DNA of 37,280 bases from Paracoccaceae bacterium (lineage in GTDB: Bacteria > Pseudomonadota > Alphaproteobacteria > Rhodobacterales > Rhodobacteraceae): positions 1-37,280 of the forward strand of contig JABSSD010000099.1 in the NCBI GenBank assembly GCA_013214575.1. The letters are read 5' to 3'. Shown piece by piece: positions 1 to 8,442 of this stretch. Both the position numbers and the translations under genes were made by a program. The stretch's first letter is position 1, and the number at the start of each line of letters is the position of its first letter. The notes below the pieces were generated by a model, which searched no databases, was not told the origin of the DNA, and worked only from the letters and a program-made list of their open reading frames with translations.

Positions 1-58
1 AGACTGAGACTGAGACTGAGACTGAGACTGAGACTGAGACTGAGACTGAGACTGAGAC
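1..58. repeat. Perfect hexanucleotide tandem repeat (unit agactg)
   Basis: The window opens with nine full copies of agactg plus a partial copy, without mismatch, and the array probably continues to the left of the window. In the frame of the downstream gene it reads as alternating Thr and Glu codons, so it lies inside the coding sequence. A six-base unit keeps the frame when copy number changes, so slippage would alter protein length and not switch the gene off. Confidence 0.95.
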
Positions 59-1112
59 CGATGTGCCGGAGCCGGAATTGGCATCTTCTGCCGCAGCAGA
101 GACTGCGGAGCGCCCAGGTGTAAAACGCGGTGGCTTTGCCACGGCCCTGTTGGGCGGTGTGCTTGCGGCGTCCTTTGGCTTTGTGGCTGGGCAGGGTCAG
201 TGGCTGAACTCTGTTTTGCCTGCGGCGCTGCAATCAGCCGCTCCAGTTGACTTGACGGAACTGGAGCAGGGTCAGGCAGAGATTGTAGCCGTTCTGGCTG
301 CTTTGAAGCCGCAGATCGACGCCAATAAAACGCCTGATCTGTCGTTGGTCGAGGCCTTTATCGCCACTGAGATACAGAAATTATCGTCACAGATGCGCCC
401 TGTTCTGGATCGCATCGCCAAAATGGAGCCGCAGCTGGAGGCTTTTGAAAATCGGGTGTTGGCACTGGAAAAACGGCCAATAACCGATGCGGCCTCGCCG
501 GCTGCGGTGGCCGCCTATGAGACCGAGTTGGCCAATCTGCAGCGCAGTCTGGTGGCGCAGCGTGAGGACGTCCAGAAAATGGTCGCCAAGGCGCAGGCGC
601 TGGATGCTACCAGTGCCGAAGCGGTGCGTATTGCCAGCGCACAGACGATGCTGGCCCAATTGCGCTCTGGTCTGGATGCGGGTACCGCATATCGGTCAGT
701 ATTGAACGATCTTGAGGGGCTCGGTGTTGCGATCCCGGTTGAGTTGGTCGAACCGGCTGATCTGGGTGTTGCCACGCTGACGTCTTTGAGCAGTGATTTT
801 GTGCCCGCTGCCCGTGCCGCCCTGGCTGCCGCGCGGGAGGACAACTCTGGAAGTGGCGGATTACTGGCCTATGTCCAGCGTCACTTGGGCGCGCGCTCTG
901 TCACGCCGCGGGATGGCGACGATCCGGATGCCATTCTGTCCCGAGCCGAGGCCGCCATTGCGGTCGGAAAACTGGAGGACGCCCTGGCTGAAATCCAGGC
1001 GCTGCCCGCACCCGCCCGAACGGTCCTGATGGATTGGGAAACCGCCGCCAAAACACGCCAGGCCGCTGTCGCTGCTGCCGATGCCCTGGCCCATAGCCTG
1101 AACGCCAATTAA
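3..1112 (+). CDS. Mitofilin/Mic60-like inner membrane protein (COG4223 type), 5' truncated by window edge
   Basis: The open frame enters from the left edge through a Thr-Glu repeat, so the GTG at 63 is only an internal codon and the true start lies upstream. After the acidic repeat there is one hydrophobic segment (GGFATALLGGVLAASFGFVA), then a long Ala/Leu/Glu/Gln-rich region that looks like coiled coil, and a C-terminal helical part. This arrangement (acidic N-terminus, single membrane span, periplasmic coiled coil) matches alphaproteobacterial mitofilin-domain proteins, the bacterial relatives of Mic60, which shape inner membranes. Location directly upstream of hemY, only 10 bases apart, supports the call, because these genes are known to sit in heme-biosynthesis loci. 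Family call is by architecture and context; no enzymatic motif exists to confirm it. Confidence 0.8.
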   Translation, partial: TETETETETETETETETETDVPEPELASSAAAETAERPGVKRGGFATALLGGVLAASFGFVAGQGQWLNSVLPAALQSAAPVDLTELEQGQAEIVAVLAALKPQIDANKTPDLSLVEAFIATEIQKLSSQMRPVLDRIAKMEPQLEAFENRVLALEKRPITDAASPAAVAAYETELANLQRSLVAQREDVQKMVAKAQALDATSAEAVRIASAQTMLAQLRSGLDAGTAYRSVLNDLEGLGVAIPVELVEPADLGVATLTSLSSDFVPAARAALAAAREDNSGSGGLLAYVQRHLGARSVTPRDGDDPDAILSRAEAAIAVGKLEDALAEIQALPAPARTVLMDWETAAKTRQAAVAAADALAHSLNAN

Positions 1113-1122
1113 GGGAGCTGCC

Positions 1123-2601
1123 ATGCTCTGGTCATTGTTGAAAATCCTTGTTTTTGTTGCCCTCATTGCGCTGCTGGCCTTTGGGGCGGGCAATTTGATG
1201 GAAACCGCAGGCGGCGTGCAGATCACTGTCGCGGGCACCGAATTTACACTTGGGGCGCTGCAATCGGTCATCGCCATGATCGTTCTGGTGGCGCTGGTCT
1301 GGCTGTTCCTGAAGCTGGCGTCCCTGTTGATCGCAACACTGAAATTTCTCAACGGGGATGACACCGCCCTGTCGCGCTATTTTGACAAAGGCCGCGAGCG
1401 AAAAGGCTATCAGGCGCTGGCTGACGGTTTGCTGGCCCTGGCCTCGGGCGAGGGGCGGCTGGCGATGGCCAAAGCGACCCGCGCCGGGAAACTGCTTCGA
1501 AAGCCCGAACTGACCGACCTGCTCATTGCCCAAGCTGCTGACATGTCGGGTGACACCAAAAAGGCGGCCGAGGTCTACAAACGGCTGATTACCAAACCGT
1601 CCAGCCGCTTTGTCGGGGTGCGTGGCATCCTGAAACAAAAACTCGCTGAGGGTGACACGGACACCGCCCGCAAGCTGGCGGAAAAGGCGCTGGAATTGCG
1701 TCCCAAACATGAAGAAGTGCAGGATATATTGTTGAAACTGCAGGCCCAGGCACAGGATTGGACCGGCGCGCGTGGGACCTTGTCGACCAAGCTTAAGACC
1801 GGCACCTTGCCACGCGATGTGTTCAAGCGCCGGGATGCGGTATTGGCCTTGTCGGCGGCCGGTGCCATCGTCGAGGACGGCGCTTCGCTGCCGCAACAAG
1901 AGCAGGCGATCGAGGCCAACCGGTTGTCACCTGATCTGGTTCCCGCTGCGGCCATGGCGGCAAAAGCCTATGTCGCAAAAGGCAAGAAACGAAATGCGTC
2001 GCAGCTCCTGAAAAAGGCCTGGGCTGTTCAGCCGCATCCGGATCTTGCGCATGCCTTTGCCAGTATTGAGCCGCAGGAAACGGCGCAGCAGCGGGTGGTA
2101 CGGTTTGGGCAATTGGCCAAACTGCAACCGCGACACGCCGAAACCCGGCTGGTGATGACTGAACTTCTGATCGTCGCCGAGGATTACCCCGAGGCGCGCC
2201 GGGTGTTGGGCGATTTGTATGAGAGCGCTCCGGATGCCCGCGCTCTGACCCTGATGGCTGCAATCGAACGGGGTGAAGGATCCTCGGATGCGGTGGTTCA
2301 GGGCTGGTTGGCGAAGGCGCTGAATGCGCCGCGCGGGCCACAATGGCTGTGCGACAGCTGCCACCACATTCATGCTGAATGGGCACCGGTTTGTGAACAT
2401 TGCTCTAGCTTTGACACATTGTCCTGGGCAACGCCTCAAACGCGCGAGATTTCCAGCGCAACCGGCGTGCGCATGTTGCCGCTGATCATTGGATCTCTGC
2501 AGCAGGATCAGGTAACCGAGGAGGGTATCGAAGAGGTCGAACTGGAGCGGCCCGGGGCCGGATCTGTGGAGGCTGTCATTGGTGAAAAGAGCGCCCAATA
2601 G
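1123..2601 (+). CDS. hemY: HemY-type TPR membrane protein
   Basis: A 492-residue protein with two N-terminal membrane helices (about residues 1-30 and 45-75), followed by a long helical TPR-like domain with an Arg/Lys-rich stretch after the membrane. This is the layout of the HemY_N family, linked to heme and porphyrin metabolism by position and not by a proven reaction. Near the C-terminus there are two Cys pairs (CDSC and CEHC, 14 residues apart) that look like a zinc ribbon, as in rubredoxin-type metal sites of LapB-like TPR proteins. GGGAG lies just before the ATG. It forms a unit with the upstream mitofilin-like gene. It should not be confused with Gram-positive HemY, a protoporphyrinogen oxidase. 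Confidence 0.88.
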   Translation: MLWSLLKILVFVALIALLAFGAGNLMETAGGVQITVAGTEFTLGALQSVIAMIVLVALVWLFLKLASLLIATLKFLNGDDTALSRYFDKGRERKGYQALADGLLALASGEGRLAMAKATRAGKLLRKPELTDLLIAQAADMSGDTKKAAEVYKRLITKPSSRFVGVRGILKQKLAEGDTDTARKLAEKALELRPKHEEVQDILLKLQAQAQDWTGARGTLSTKLKTGTLPRDVFKRRDAVLALSAAGAIVEDGASLPQQEQAIEANRLSPDLVPAAAMAAKAYVAKGKKRNASQLLKKAWAVQPHPDLAHAFASIEPQETAQQRVVRFGQLAKLQPRHAETRLVMTELLIVAEDYPEARRVLGDLYESAPDARALTLMAAIERGEGSSDAVVQGWLAKALNAPRGPQWLCDSCHHIHAEWAPVCEHCSSFDTLSWATPQTREISSATGVRMLPLIIGSLQQDQVTEEGIEEVELERPGAGSVEAVIGEKSAQ

Positions 2602-2616
2602 ATCGTCTTTCCTCTC

Positions 2617-2648
2617 GGCGGCGCGACCGGTGTTGATCGCGCGCCGCC
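2617..2648 (+). terminator. Probable hemY terminator hairpin
   Basis: Fifteen bases after the hemY stop, ggcggcgcg (2617-2625) and cgcgccgcc (2640-2648) form a perfect nine-pair GC stem with a 14-base loop. The following sequence has only a short T run (gttttcc), so it may be a weak intrinsic or a processing hairpin. Confidence 0.6.
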
Positions 2649-3279
2649 CCAAGGTTTTCCGCGGACGGCTATTCAAATGCTTTGCCACGTCGTCTAGTTC
2701 TCTCTGACAATAGCCTGAGAGGCAGCAGCCTTTTGGAAACTATTGCCGCAAAAGCCCGTTTGTATTCTCATTGGTCCCACGCGGTCAGGGGCTGCTGGGA
2801 TCACAGAAGTAGACGTCCATGTTGGTCGCAACAGAGAACTTTTGGTGGGCTGCCAATTTGCTACCTCTGTCCCATGTCAGGCCTTGTTGTAACTGATCAA
2901 GAGTTACTTTCGTTCATGGTGGTGTGTCCGCAATGGTTGGTTGGAAGTTTTGTAACAACGACTCAACCTGATGCACCGCCAACTTTCAATTCAGCCAAAC
3001 ACCACTTTCGACAATAACTCCACGGCAAATGGTCGAAGGGTTACGGTAAAACACATCCGCCCTAAATCGGAGGTTATGGCCTCGCGCTATACCCCGAGAA
3101 AATTCGTCGCGCTCTTCTGAATCCAGCGTGCGACGGCGCCTTTGTCGGCGGCGAGGTTGAATACCGCCACGATATTGCAAATATGAAAAAACTGTCGCTG
3201 GTGGCTTCTCGATCGCGCGTGCAATATCGGCCATCGCCCCTTGCGCCCCGCGAGTTTCATCACCACCCACGGCCGCCAA
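2649..3279 (-). pseudogene. Decayed IS30-family transposase
   Basis: The minus strand carries both ends of an IS30-type transposase without the middle. The N-terminal part (2986-3279) has two helix-turn-helix-like stretches, including the segment RTLDSEERDEFSRGIARG and a degraded copy of the usual SPSTISRE motif (NPSTICRG). The C-terminal part (about 2650-2910) holds LTWDRG, VYFCDPSSP, RGTNENTNGLLRQ, FPKG and LNSRPRKTLG, the hallmark catalytic-domain motifs of the family; the Glu of TNEN is the last DDE residue. Three in-frame stops interrupt it (one upstream of LTWDRG, one after DPSSP where Trp is usual, one after GLLRQ where Tyr is usual), and the segment between the two parts is deleted or scrambled. 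It cannot make an active transposase. It separates hemY from the flagellar cluster. Confidence 0.85.
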
Positions 3280-3370
3280 GTTGAGGCAGGACCTCCAAAT
3301 TTGGCCGCTGCTGCCAGTGTCGCTTTTTAATCGGGGCTTGTTCTGCGCCGGGGCGATGGATCAGGGCAAC

Positions 3371-3406
3371 AAAAAACCCCGGCCGTCGTTTTGAAGGCCG
3401 GGGTTT
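3371..3406 (-). terminator. Intrinsic terminator of the flgE-flgK-flgL-flgI operon
   Basis: On the minus strand, aaaccccggcc pairs perfectly with ggccggggttt across an 11-base loop and runs into six T residues (the a-run at 3371-3376). It begins 23 bases after the flgI stop. This is a textbook intrinsic terminator. Confidence 0.92.
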
Positions 3407-3428
3407 ATAGCGTTCGATGTGATCTGAG

Positions 3429-4532
3429 TCAGCGGACGATAAACTCGGCATGCAGCGCGCCTGCAGCCTTCAGGCTCTTGAGAATATCAATCATATCACG
3501 CGGCGATACGCCCAGTGCATTCAGACCGGCCACAACTTCGGATAGCGAGGCGGTCTCGGGCACTTCGGCCAATTGAATGCCCTCTTCTTCGTCGATCGAC
3601 ACCCCCGTGCGTGGAACCACCACGGTTTCACCATCCGAAAAGGGATTGGGCTGCACCACCAGTGGCGATTCTTCGATCCGAAGCGTCAGGTTGCCCTGCG
3701 CCACAGCCACCCGGGAAATACGAACATCACTGCCCATGACAATCGTCCCTGACCGTTGATCCACCACCACCCGTGCTTTGCGCTCTGGTTTGATCAGGAT
3801 GTTTTCGATCCGGCCAATGGCATGAGCGGTTGACCGGGTATTGGTGCGTGTAACGTCAATTTCGACCGTTCCGGAATCGCGCATCAGCGCCACGTCTGAG
3901 TTGAATTCTCGGTTAATGGCCTGTTCAATTCGCCCGGCAGTGGTGAAATCAGGATCACGCAACGCCAGCCGCATTGTGGTGAGCGACGTCAGGTCAAATT
4001 CGATTTCGCGTTCGACGCGGGCGCCTGATGGAATACCACCCGAGGTCGGAACCCCCTGGGTAACCGAGGCCCCGTTTCCTTCGGCGACAGCCCCGCCGGC
4101 CAGAATAGTGCCCTGGGCCACCGCGTAGATCTGACCATCAGCCGCATTCATCGGCGTCATGATCAGGGTCCCCCCCAGCAAGCTTTTGGAATCGCCAATG
4201 GCCGAAACCGTCACGTCAATCTGCATGCCAACCCGTGCAAAAGGTGGCAGGCTGCCGGTCACAAAAACCGCTGCGACGTTTTTGGGTCGAAACTGTTCAC
4301 CGGTTACGTTGACACCAAGCCGTTCCAGAATGTTGGACATGATTTCTTCGGTAAAGGGCGAGTTGCGCAAGCCATCTCCGGTCCCGTTCAGCCCGACCAC
4401 CAGACCATATCCGACCAGGTCATTGCCGCGCACCCCGTCGAACTCCACCAGATCCTTCAATCGGATTGCGGAGGCCTGCAGCATCGTCGGAAGCATCAGG
4501 CAGGTCAGTAGAATACGAATATATGTCATCAT
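3429..4532 (-). CDS. flgI: Flagellar P-ring protein FlgI
   Basis: The 367-residue product has an N-terminal signal peptide (about residues 1-22, ending LQASA) followed by the very conserved FlgI opening IRLKDLVEFDGVRGNDLVGY and GLVVGLNGTGDG. The C-terminus ends in the conserved SLKAAGALHAEFIVR region. FlgI is exported by Sec and polymerises in the periplasm into the P ring, the bushing in the peptidoglycan around the rod. Length is normal for the family. The ATG overlaps the flgL stop in ATGA, so the two are translationally coupled, and a strong terminator follows. Two ATGs are adjacent; either could be used. Confidence 0.97.
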   Translation of the reverse strand: MMTYIRILLTCLMLPTMLQASAIRLKDLVEFDGVRGNDLVGYGLVVGLNGTGDGLRNSPFTEEIMSNILERLGVNVTGEQFRPKNVAAVFVTGSLPPFARVGMQIDVTVSAIGDSKSLLGGTLIMTPMNAADGQIYAVAQGTILAGGAVAEGNGASVTQGVPTSGGIPSGARVEREIEFDLTSLTTMRLALRDPDFTTAGRIEQAINREFNSDVALMRDSGTVEIDVTRTNTRSTAHAIGRIENILIKPERKARVVVDQRSGTIVMGSDVRISRVAVAQGNLTLRIEESPLVVQPNPFSDGETVVVPRTGVSIDEEEGIQLAEVPETASLSEVVAGLNALGVSPRDMIDILKSLKAAGALHAEFIVR

Positions 4533-5533
4533 ATGTATTTCAACAAAGACAGTTGGGAAGACCGCGCGGTCACTGTGTACAGGGCTTCCAACTGGAATTG
4601 CGTTTCCTCCAAACGGGTTGCGGTTTCAAACGGATCAGCCTGGGTCAGCTCGTTCCGCGTCAGGCTCAGGCTGGTGGCGGCAGCCGCATTTCGCACCGCG
4701 GCCTCTTCGATCCGGGCTTCTGTAAAGCCAAGATCCGCCTGTACACTGATCATCCGGTTGCGCGTATCTAACAACTCGTTGCCCGCGCCTGATATCAGAT
4801 CGCCCTTAATTTTCGTCGAGAGAGTCAGGCCAGCCTCTGTTGCCAAGGCGCCGATGGCAAAGCTCTGCATGGCCTGCTTGAAGTTCTCGTCGTCCGCCCG
4901 CAGCGCAATATTGACCTGCTCATTGGGACCGATATTGACCGCCCCCATCGATGTAGTGGAGCCTTGATACATCACCGTATCAAACCCGGTCGGATCGGCG
5001 AACCAATCCTTCACCGCCTGGGTAATGTCTGCAGCGGTGGTCAGACCTGAAACCTCTGTCACCAGTGCCGACATCAGCGCGTCAGCATCGGCCAGTGGCA
5101 CACTGGTGGTTGCGGTTCCGGCAAACAGGCTACGACCGGCAACTTGGCCGTTCAAAGATCGGATTGTTTCTTCGAGATAAAGCCGCGATTGACCGGACAA
5201 CAGATTGGTATTGTTTTCGCTGGTGGTGCCGGTTGTGGCCAGAATGTCATTGCTGAGAGAACTTGCGTTATCGTCGATTTTGGCGATCAGCATTTGAGCT
5301 GATGAGGCAAACAAACCGGATTCTGTTGTGGCGACCTCAAATGATTCCAGGCGCGATAAGTTGCGATCGATATCCAGCAGATAAGTAAAGTCACCGCCGA
5401 GCTTCTTGCTTAGATCCGAGGCTTGGCCCGTGCTCAGCTCTACTGTTAATGTCGCCAAGCTTTCTTTCAGTTCAGCGGTACGGCTGCGCAGGAAAACACT
5501 ATGTGCCATGTCTCCAAAAGACGTGATATTCAT
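4529..5533 (-). CDS. flgL: Flagellar hook-filament junction protein FlgL
   Basis: The 334-residue protein has flagellin-like helical ends: the N-terminus contains ELSTGQASDLSKKLGGDF and the C-terminal helix contains RNELTQADPFETATRLEETQ, both typical of FlgL. It is HAP3, the adaptor between hook-associated FlgK and the filament, and is secreted through the flagellar export gate without a cleaved signal. Location between flgK and flgI supports this over a flagellin, as does the short divergent centre. It starts 3 bases after flgK and overlaps flgI. Confidence 0.92.
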   Translation of the reverse strand: MNITSFGDMAHSVFLRSRTAELKESLATLTVELSTGQASDLSKKLGGDFTYLLDIDRNLSRLESFEVATTESGLFASSAQMLIAKIDDNASSLSNDILATTGTTSENNTNLLSGQSRLYLEETIRSLNGQVAGRSLFAGTATTSVPLADADALMSALVTEVSGLTTAADITQAVKDWFADPTGFDTVMYQGSTTSMGAVNIGPNEQVNIALRADDENFKQAMQSFAIGALATEAGLTLSTKIKGDLISGAGNELLDTRNRMISVQADLGFTEARIEEAAVRNAAAATSLSLTRNELTQADPFETATRLEETQFQLEALYTVTARSSQLSLLKYI

Positions 5534-5536
5534 CTA

Positions 5537-6982
5537 TTATATCCTCAAAAGGGTATTCATGAGTTCATCGACGACCGTCATCACCTTGGCATTGGCGGCA
5601 TAGGCCTGTTCGATCAACATGAGGTTTTGCAACTCTTGATCGGTGTCCACAGCCTGAGCCAGTTCCATTTGGTTCATCGCAGCGTAACTGGCCGATGCAA
5701 AGCTGAGCGCCTGATCAGCAGCAATGCCGGTTTGGCTGAAATGCGACAACAGGTTGGCGCTCAGCCCTGCCGCCGTAACGGTCGTAGACCCCAGCCCGGC
5801 AGACGAAACGTTGCGCATGGTTGCAAGCGCATCCGTGTAGCCCTGCAACAGGCTGGCGTCGCCGGCCTCTCCGGGCGCCGCAGCATTCAAACCATCCCGC
5901 AGCCGCCAGGTTTCACCGTCACCATCCATTGATACGGTTTCATTCAGCACCAGACGGTTGGCGATTCCGACTGTATTTGCGGGATCAAAAAAGTTACCGG
6001 CATCCGTGAACAAGCCAGGATCAGTGGCCCCCAGAGTGGCGTCCAGAGAGGTATCCTGGAACCGTTGGATAAGATCGGCTGCCATCGCATCAAGGTCGTC
6101 CTGAGCCTCAACTGCAATGGTGTCACGAACCTCAAAATGTGCGGCCAGAGAGCCGCCTTTGATGGCCCCGCCTGGCCCGGTATCAATCGCGATTCCGTTG
6201 ATCTGCAGCCCGGACAACAATCCATTGTCCTGCGTCATATGTGGCATCGTATCGGGCACGCTGTCAAAGCTCAGCTCAGCCGCTTTGCCATCCAGCAGAA
6301 TGGCCCCCCCTTCGGAGAACAATGCGACCTGGCCGTTGGAACGCTGAATCACATTGACCGGAATGATCTCGTTGATCGCATCAAGCACCTGCGCTCGCTG
6401 ATCCTGCAGCGCAGCAGTATCCATGCCGCCAGCCTGTGACACCATGATGCGGGCATTCAGTTTCTCTACGTCTTTCAATGCCTGATTGATGATATCCACC
6501 TGGGTATCAATTGATCCCTCAGCAGCCGTTCGAGTGTCGCGCAATCCTTCAGCCGCCAGGGAAATAGTTTCCGCAAGGGCCTCTGCCTGCAGGGAGAGAT
6601 CGTTGAGCCGCGGCCCGGAATCTGGGCGCGAAACGGCTTCGATCAGGCTGCTTTCAAAATTTGTCAGCCGGGCAGTGATCGAAAAAGGATCAGAGACAGT
6701 GCCGATCAGTCCTGACATTTTGGTGTAGAAGTCAGACTTCACCTGAGCGTTGCCCAGTTCTGCCTCAGTGCTCCGGCGACTCGATTGAATCGCCGGGTCG
6801 ATATTTCGATTGATACCAACGATCTGGACGCCAACGGTGGACGCACTGCTGGTAAGTGTCAGAGTGCGTTTTGCGTAGCCTGGGGTCAGTGCGTTGGCCA
6901 GGTTTTCCGATACCACTGACGACGCGTAGCCGGCTGCAGTCAAGCCGGTGATAGCGGTATTGAAGGCGGAGGTGAGAGACAT
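5537..6982 (-). CDS. flgK: Flagellar hook-associated protein FlgK
   Basis: The 481-residue product begins with the rod/hook N-terminal motif (ASSVVSENLANALTPGYAKR) and ends with the matching C-terminal helix (MNQMELAQAVDTDQELQNLM and then AYAANAKVMTVVDELMNTLL). These paired terminal helices define the rod-hook-HAP family, and the length and the long central domain indicate FlgK (HAP1). It forms the first junction zone distal to the hook. It sits second in the flgE-flgK-flgL-flgI unit, 42 bases after flgE. Confidence 0.95.
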   Translation of the reverse strand: MSLTSAFNTAITGLTAAGYASSVVSENLANALTPGYAKRTLTLTSSASTVGVQIVGINRNIDPAIQSSRRSTEAELGNAQVKSDFYTKMSGLIGTVSDPFSITARLTNFESSLIEAVSRPDSGPRLNDLSLQAEALAETISLAAEGLRDTRTAAEGSIDTQVDIINQALKDVEKLNARIMVSQAGGMDTAALQDQRAQVLDAINEIIPVNVIQRSNGQVALFSEGGAILLDGKAAELSFDSVPDTMPHMTQDNGLLSGLQINGIAIDTGPGGAIKGGSLAAHFEVRDTIAVEAQDDLDAMAADLIQRFQDTSLDATLGATDPGLFTDAGNFFDPANTVGIANRLVLNETVSMDGDGETWRLRDGLNAAAPGEAGDASLLQGYTDALATMRNVSSAGLGSTTVTAAGLSANLLSHFSQTGIAADQALSFASASYAAMNQMELAQAVDTDQELQNLMLIEQAYAANAKVMTVVDELMNTLLRI

Positions 6983-7024
6983 GGTAAGCCTTTCTATAAA
7001 TCCAGATCGTTAAATATCAGGCTA

Positions 7025-8326
7025 TTAGCGCTTGATGTTGGTCGTTTCCTGCAACATCTCATCCACGGTTTGGATGATTTTGGCACTTGACGAATAGGCC
7101 CGCTGAGTCTGGATCATATTGGTCAATTCGGTTGCCACATCCGTGGTGGATTCCTCACGGGCATAGCCCACAACATCGCCGGTCGGGCCGTCACCTGCAT
7201 CCCACAGATAAATCGCACCGCTCTCATCCGAGGGCATATAAGTCTGCGAATCCAACGCAATCATTCCATTGGGGTTCGCCATGTCAACCAAGGGAACCTG
7301 GTAAACGACGCGGGTCGCACCGTTATCATAACTGGCCGTGACCATGCCATCTGTGCCGACTTCGACGCCAGTGAATGTACCGACAGGTGACCCGTCTTTG
7401 GTGACGCCTGACATGTTAAAGTCATCTGCAAGCTGAGTGAGGCCAGCACTGCTGCCCAATTCACCGACATTGACCTCGATCGGGCCACCGGCGACATTAA
7501 CAATCACCGACCCAGTCATGGCGTCATAGGCGCCACCTGAAACCATGGCAACCGAGGCCAGCGCACCACCCGCTGTACGGCTATCCGTGAATGTTAGCGT
7601 GTATTCGCCAATAACCGCGCCCCCAGAGGCGGAATCTGTCAGTACCATTGTCCATTCATTGGACGAACCGGCACCAGGTACAGTCGGGGTAAATGCCACT
7701 TGGATATTCTCAGAATTTCCAAGGTTGTCGTAATATTCAATCGGCAAGGTTTCGATGTCGCCGGCCGCCCCGGAAATGGTCGACGCCGCAGGCAGGTTGA
7801 CACCCAGATCAACCGAAGTGGTTGGTTCGCCAGTCAACTGGGTCGTGTTGAACTGAATTGCTTCCAGACTGGAAGAACTGCCCCGAGAATAGGAGGGAAT
7901 GGTTCCATCGGGTAGCGCAGGCCAACCCAACAGGACCAGGCCAGTTTCAGTTGTCAGCATGCCATCTGCGTTGGTGCTGAAAGACCCCGTGGTTGTCAGC
8001 ATCATGTTCAGACCAACGTTATTGGCCTCAACGTCCGTGAGCGAGGCCACCGGCAACATGCCACGGCCACGGACCGCCAGATCCGTCGAATTACTGGTGG
8101 ATACCAACGACCCACGCTCGTCAATCATGCGTGTGGTGGTGGTTGCTACCCCACCAGCAGTATAAGTGCCGCCATTTGTCGAAATCACCATGGAGTGAAA
8201 ATCGGTCTGCACCCGCTTATAACCAGCGGTCGACGAATTTGCGATGTTGTCTGAGATCGAGGCCAGGCGGCTGGCATTCGCGGAAAGCCCGGCTACGCCG
8301 GCATTCAGCGAGGAAGATAAAGTCAT
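7025..8326 (-). CDS. flgE: Flagellar hook protein FlgE
   Basis: The 433-residue protein starts with the rod/hook signature (LASISDNIANSSTAGYKRVQ) and has the FlgE/F/G-type body with DLAVRGRGMLPV, and ends in the conserved C-terminal helix (MIQTQRAYSSSAKIIQTVDE). Size and the long D1/D2 insert fit FlgE, the hook subunit, not the shorter FlgF or FlgG, which are present elsewhere in the window. It leads the flgE-flgK-flgL-flgI unit. A CtrA-like box lies about 60 bases upstream. Confidence 0.95.
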   Translation of the reverse strand: MTLSSSLNAGVAGLSANASRLASISDNIANSSTAGYKRVQTDFHSMVISTNGGTYTAGGVATTTTRMIDERGSLVSTSNSTDLAVRGRGMLPVASLTDVEANNVGLNMMLTTTGSFSTNADGMLTTETGLVLLGWPALPDGTIPSYSRGSSSSLEAIQFNTTQLTGEPTTSVDLGVNLPAASTISGAAGDIETLPIEYYDNLGNSENIQVAFTPTVPGAGSSNEWTMVLTDSASGGAVIGEYTLTFTDSRTAGGALASVAMVSGGAYDAMTGSVIVNVAGGPIEVNVGELGSSAGLTQLADDFNMSGVTKDGSPVGTFTGVEVGTDGMVTASYDNGATRVVYQVPLVDMANPNGMIALDSQTYMPSDESGAIYLWDAGDGPTGDVVGYAREESTTDVATELTNMIQTQRAYSSSAKIIQTVDEMLQETTNIKR

Positions 8327-8385
8327 AAGATACGCCTTTCTGCTGCATCAAATCATTCTTGACGCTACAGGTACCGCATCGGCCA

Positions 8386-8400
8386 TTAACGGGCGGATAA
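8386..8400. promoter_or_regulatory. Candidate CtrA box upstream of flgE
   Basis: TTAA-N7-ATAA, seven of eight matches to the CtrA consensus TTAA-N7-TTAA, lies 59 bases upstream of the flgE start in the 116-base gap after motB. CtrA is known to control flagellar genes in Rhodobacterales. Assignment here is by motif match only. Confidence 0.5.
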
Positions 8401-8442
8401 CAGATAAAATTCGATCTATCTCTCAGCCGCCCATTCTTTGTT

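Noticed and set aside
1-58. Possible CRISPR or origin-type iteron array
   Set aside because: The unit is only six bases, has no spacers and reads in frame as Thr-Glu codons of a coding sequence.
1132-1899. 255-codon minus-strand frame inside hemY
   Set aside because: Antisense shadow of a well-supported gene in GC-rich DNA, without known motifs.
2682-3017. 111-codon plus-strand frame as a gene
   Set aside because: It is antisense to the recognisable IS30 transposase relic and has no ribosome site or known motif.
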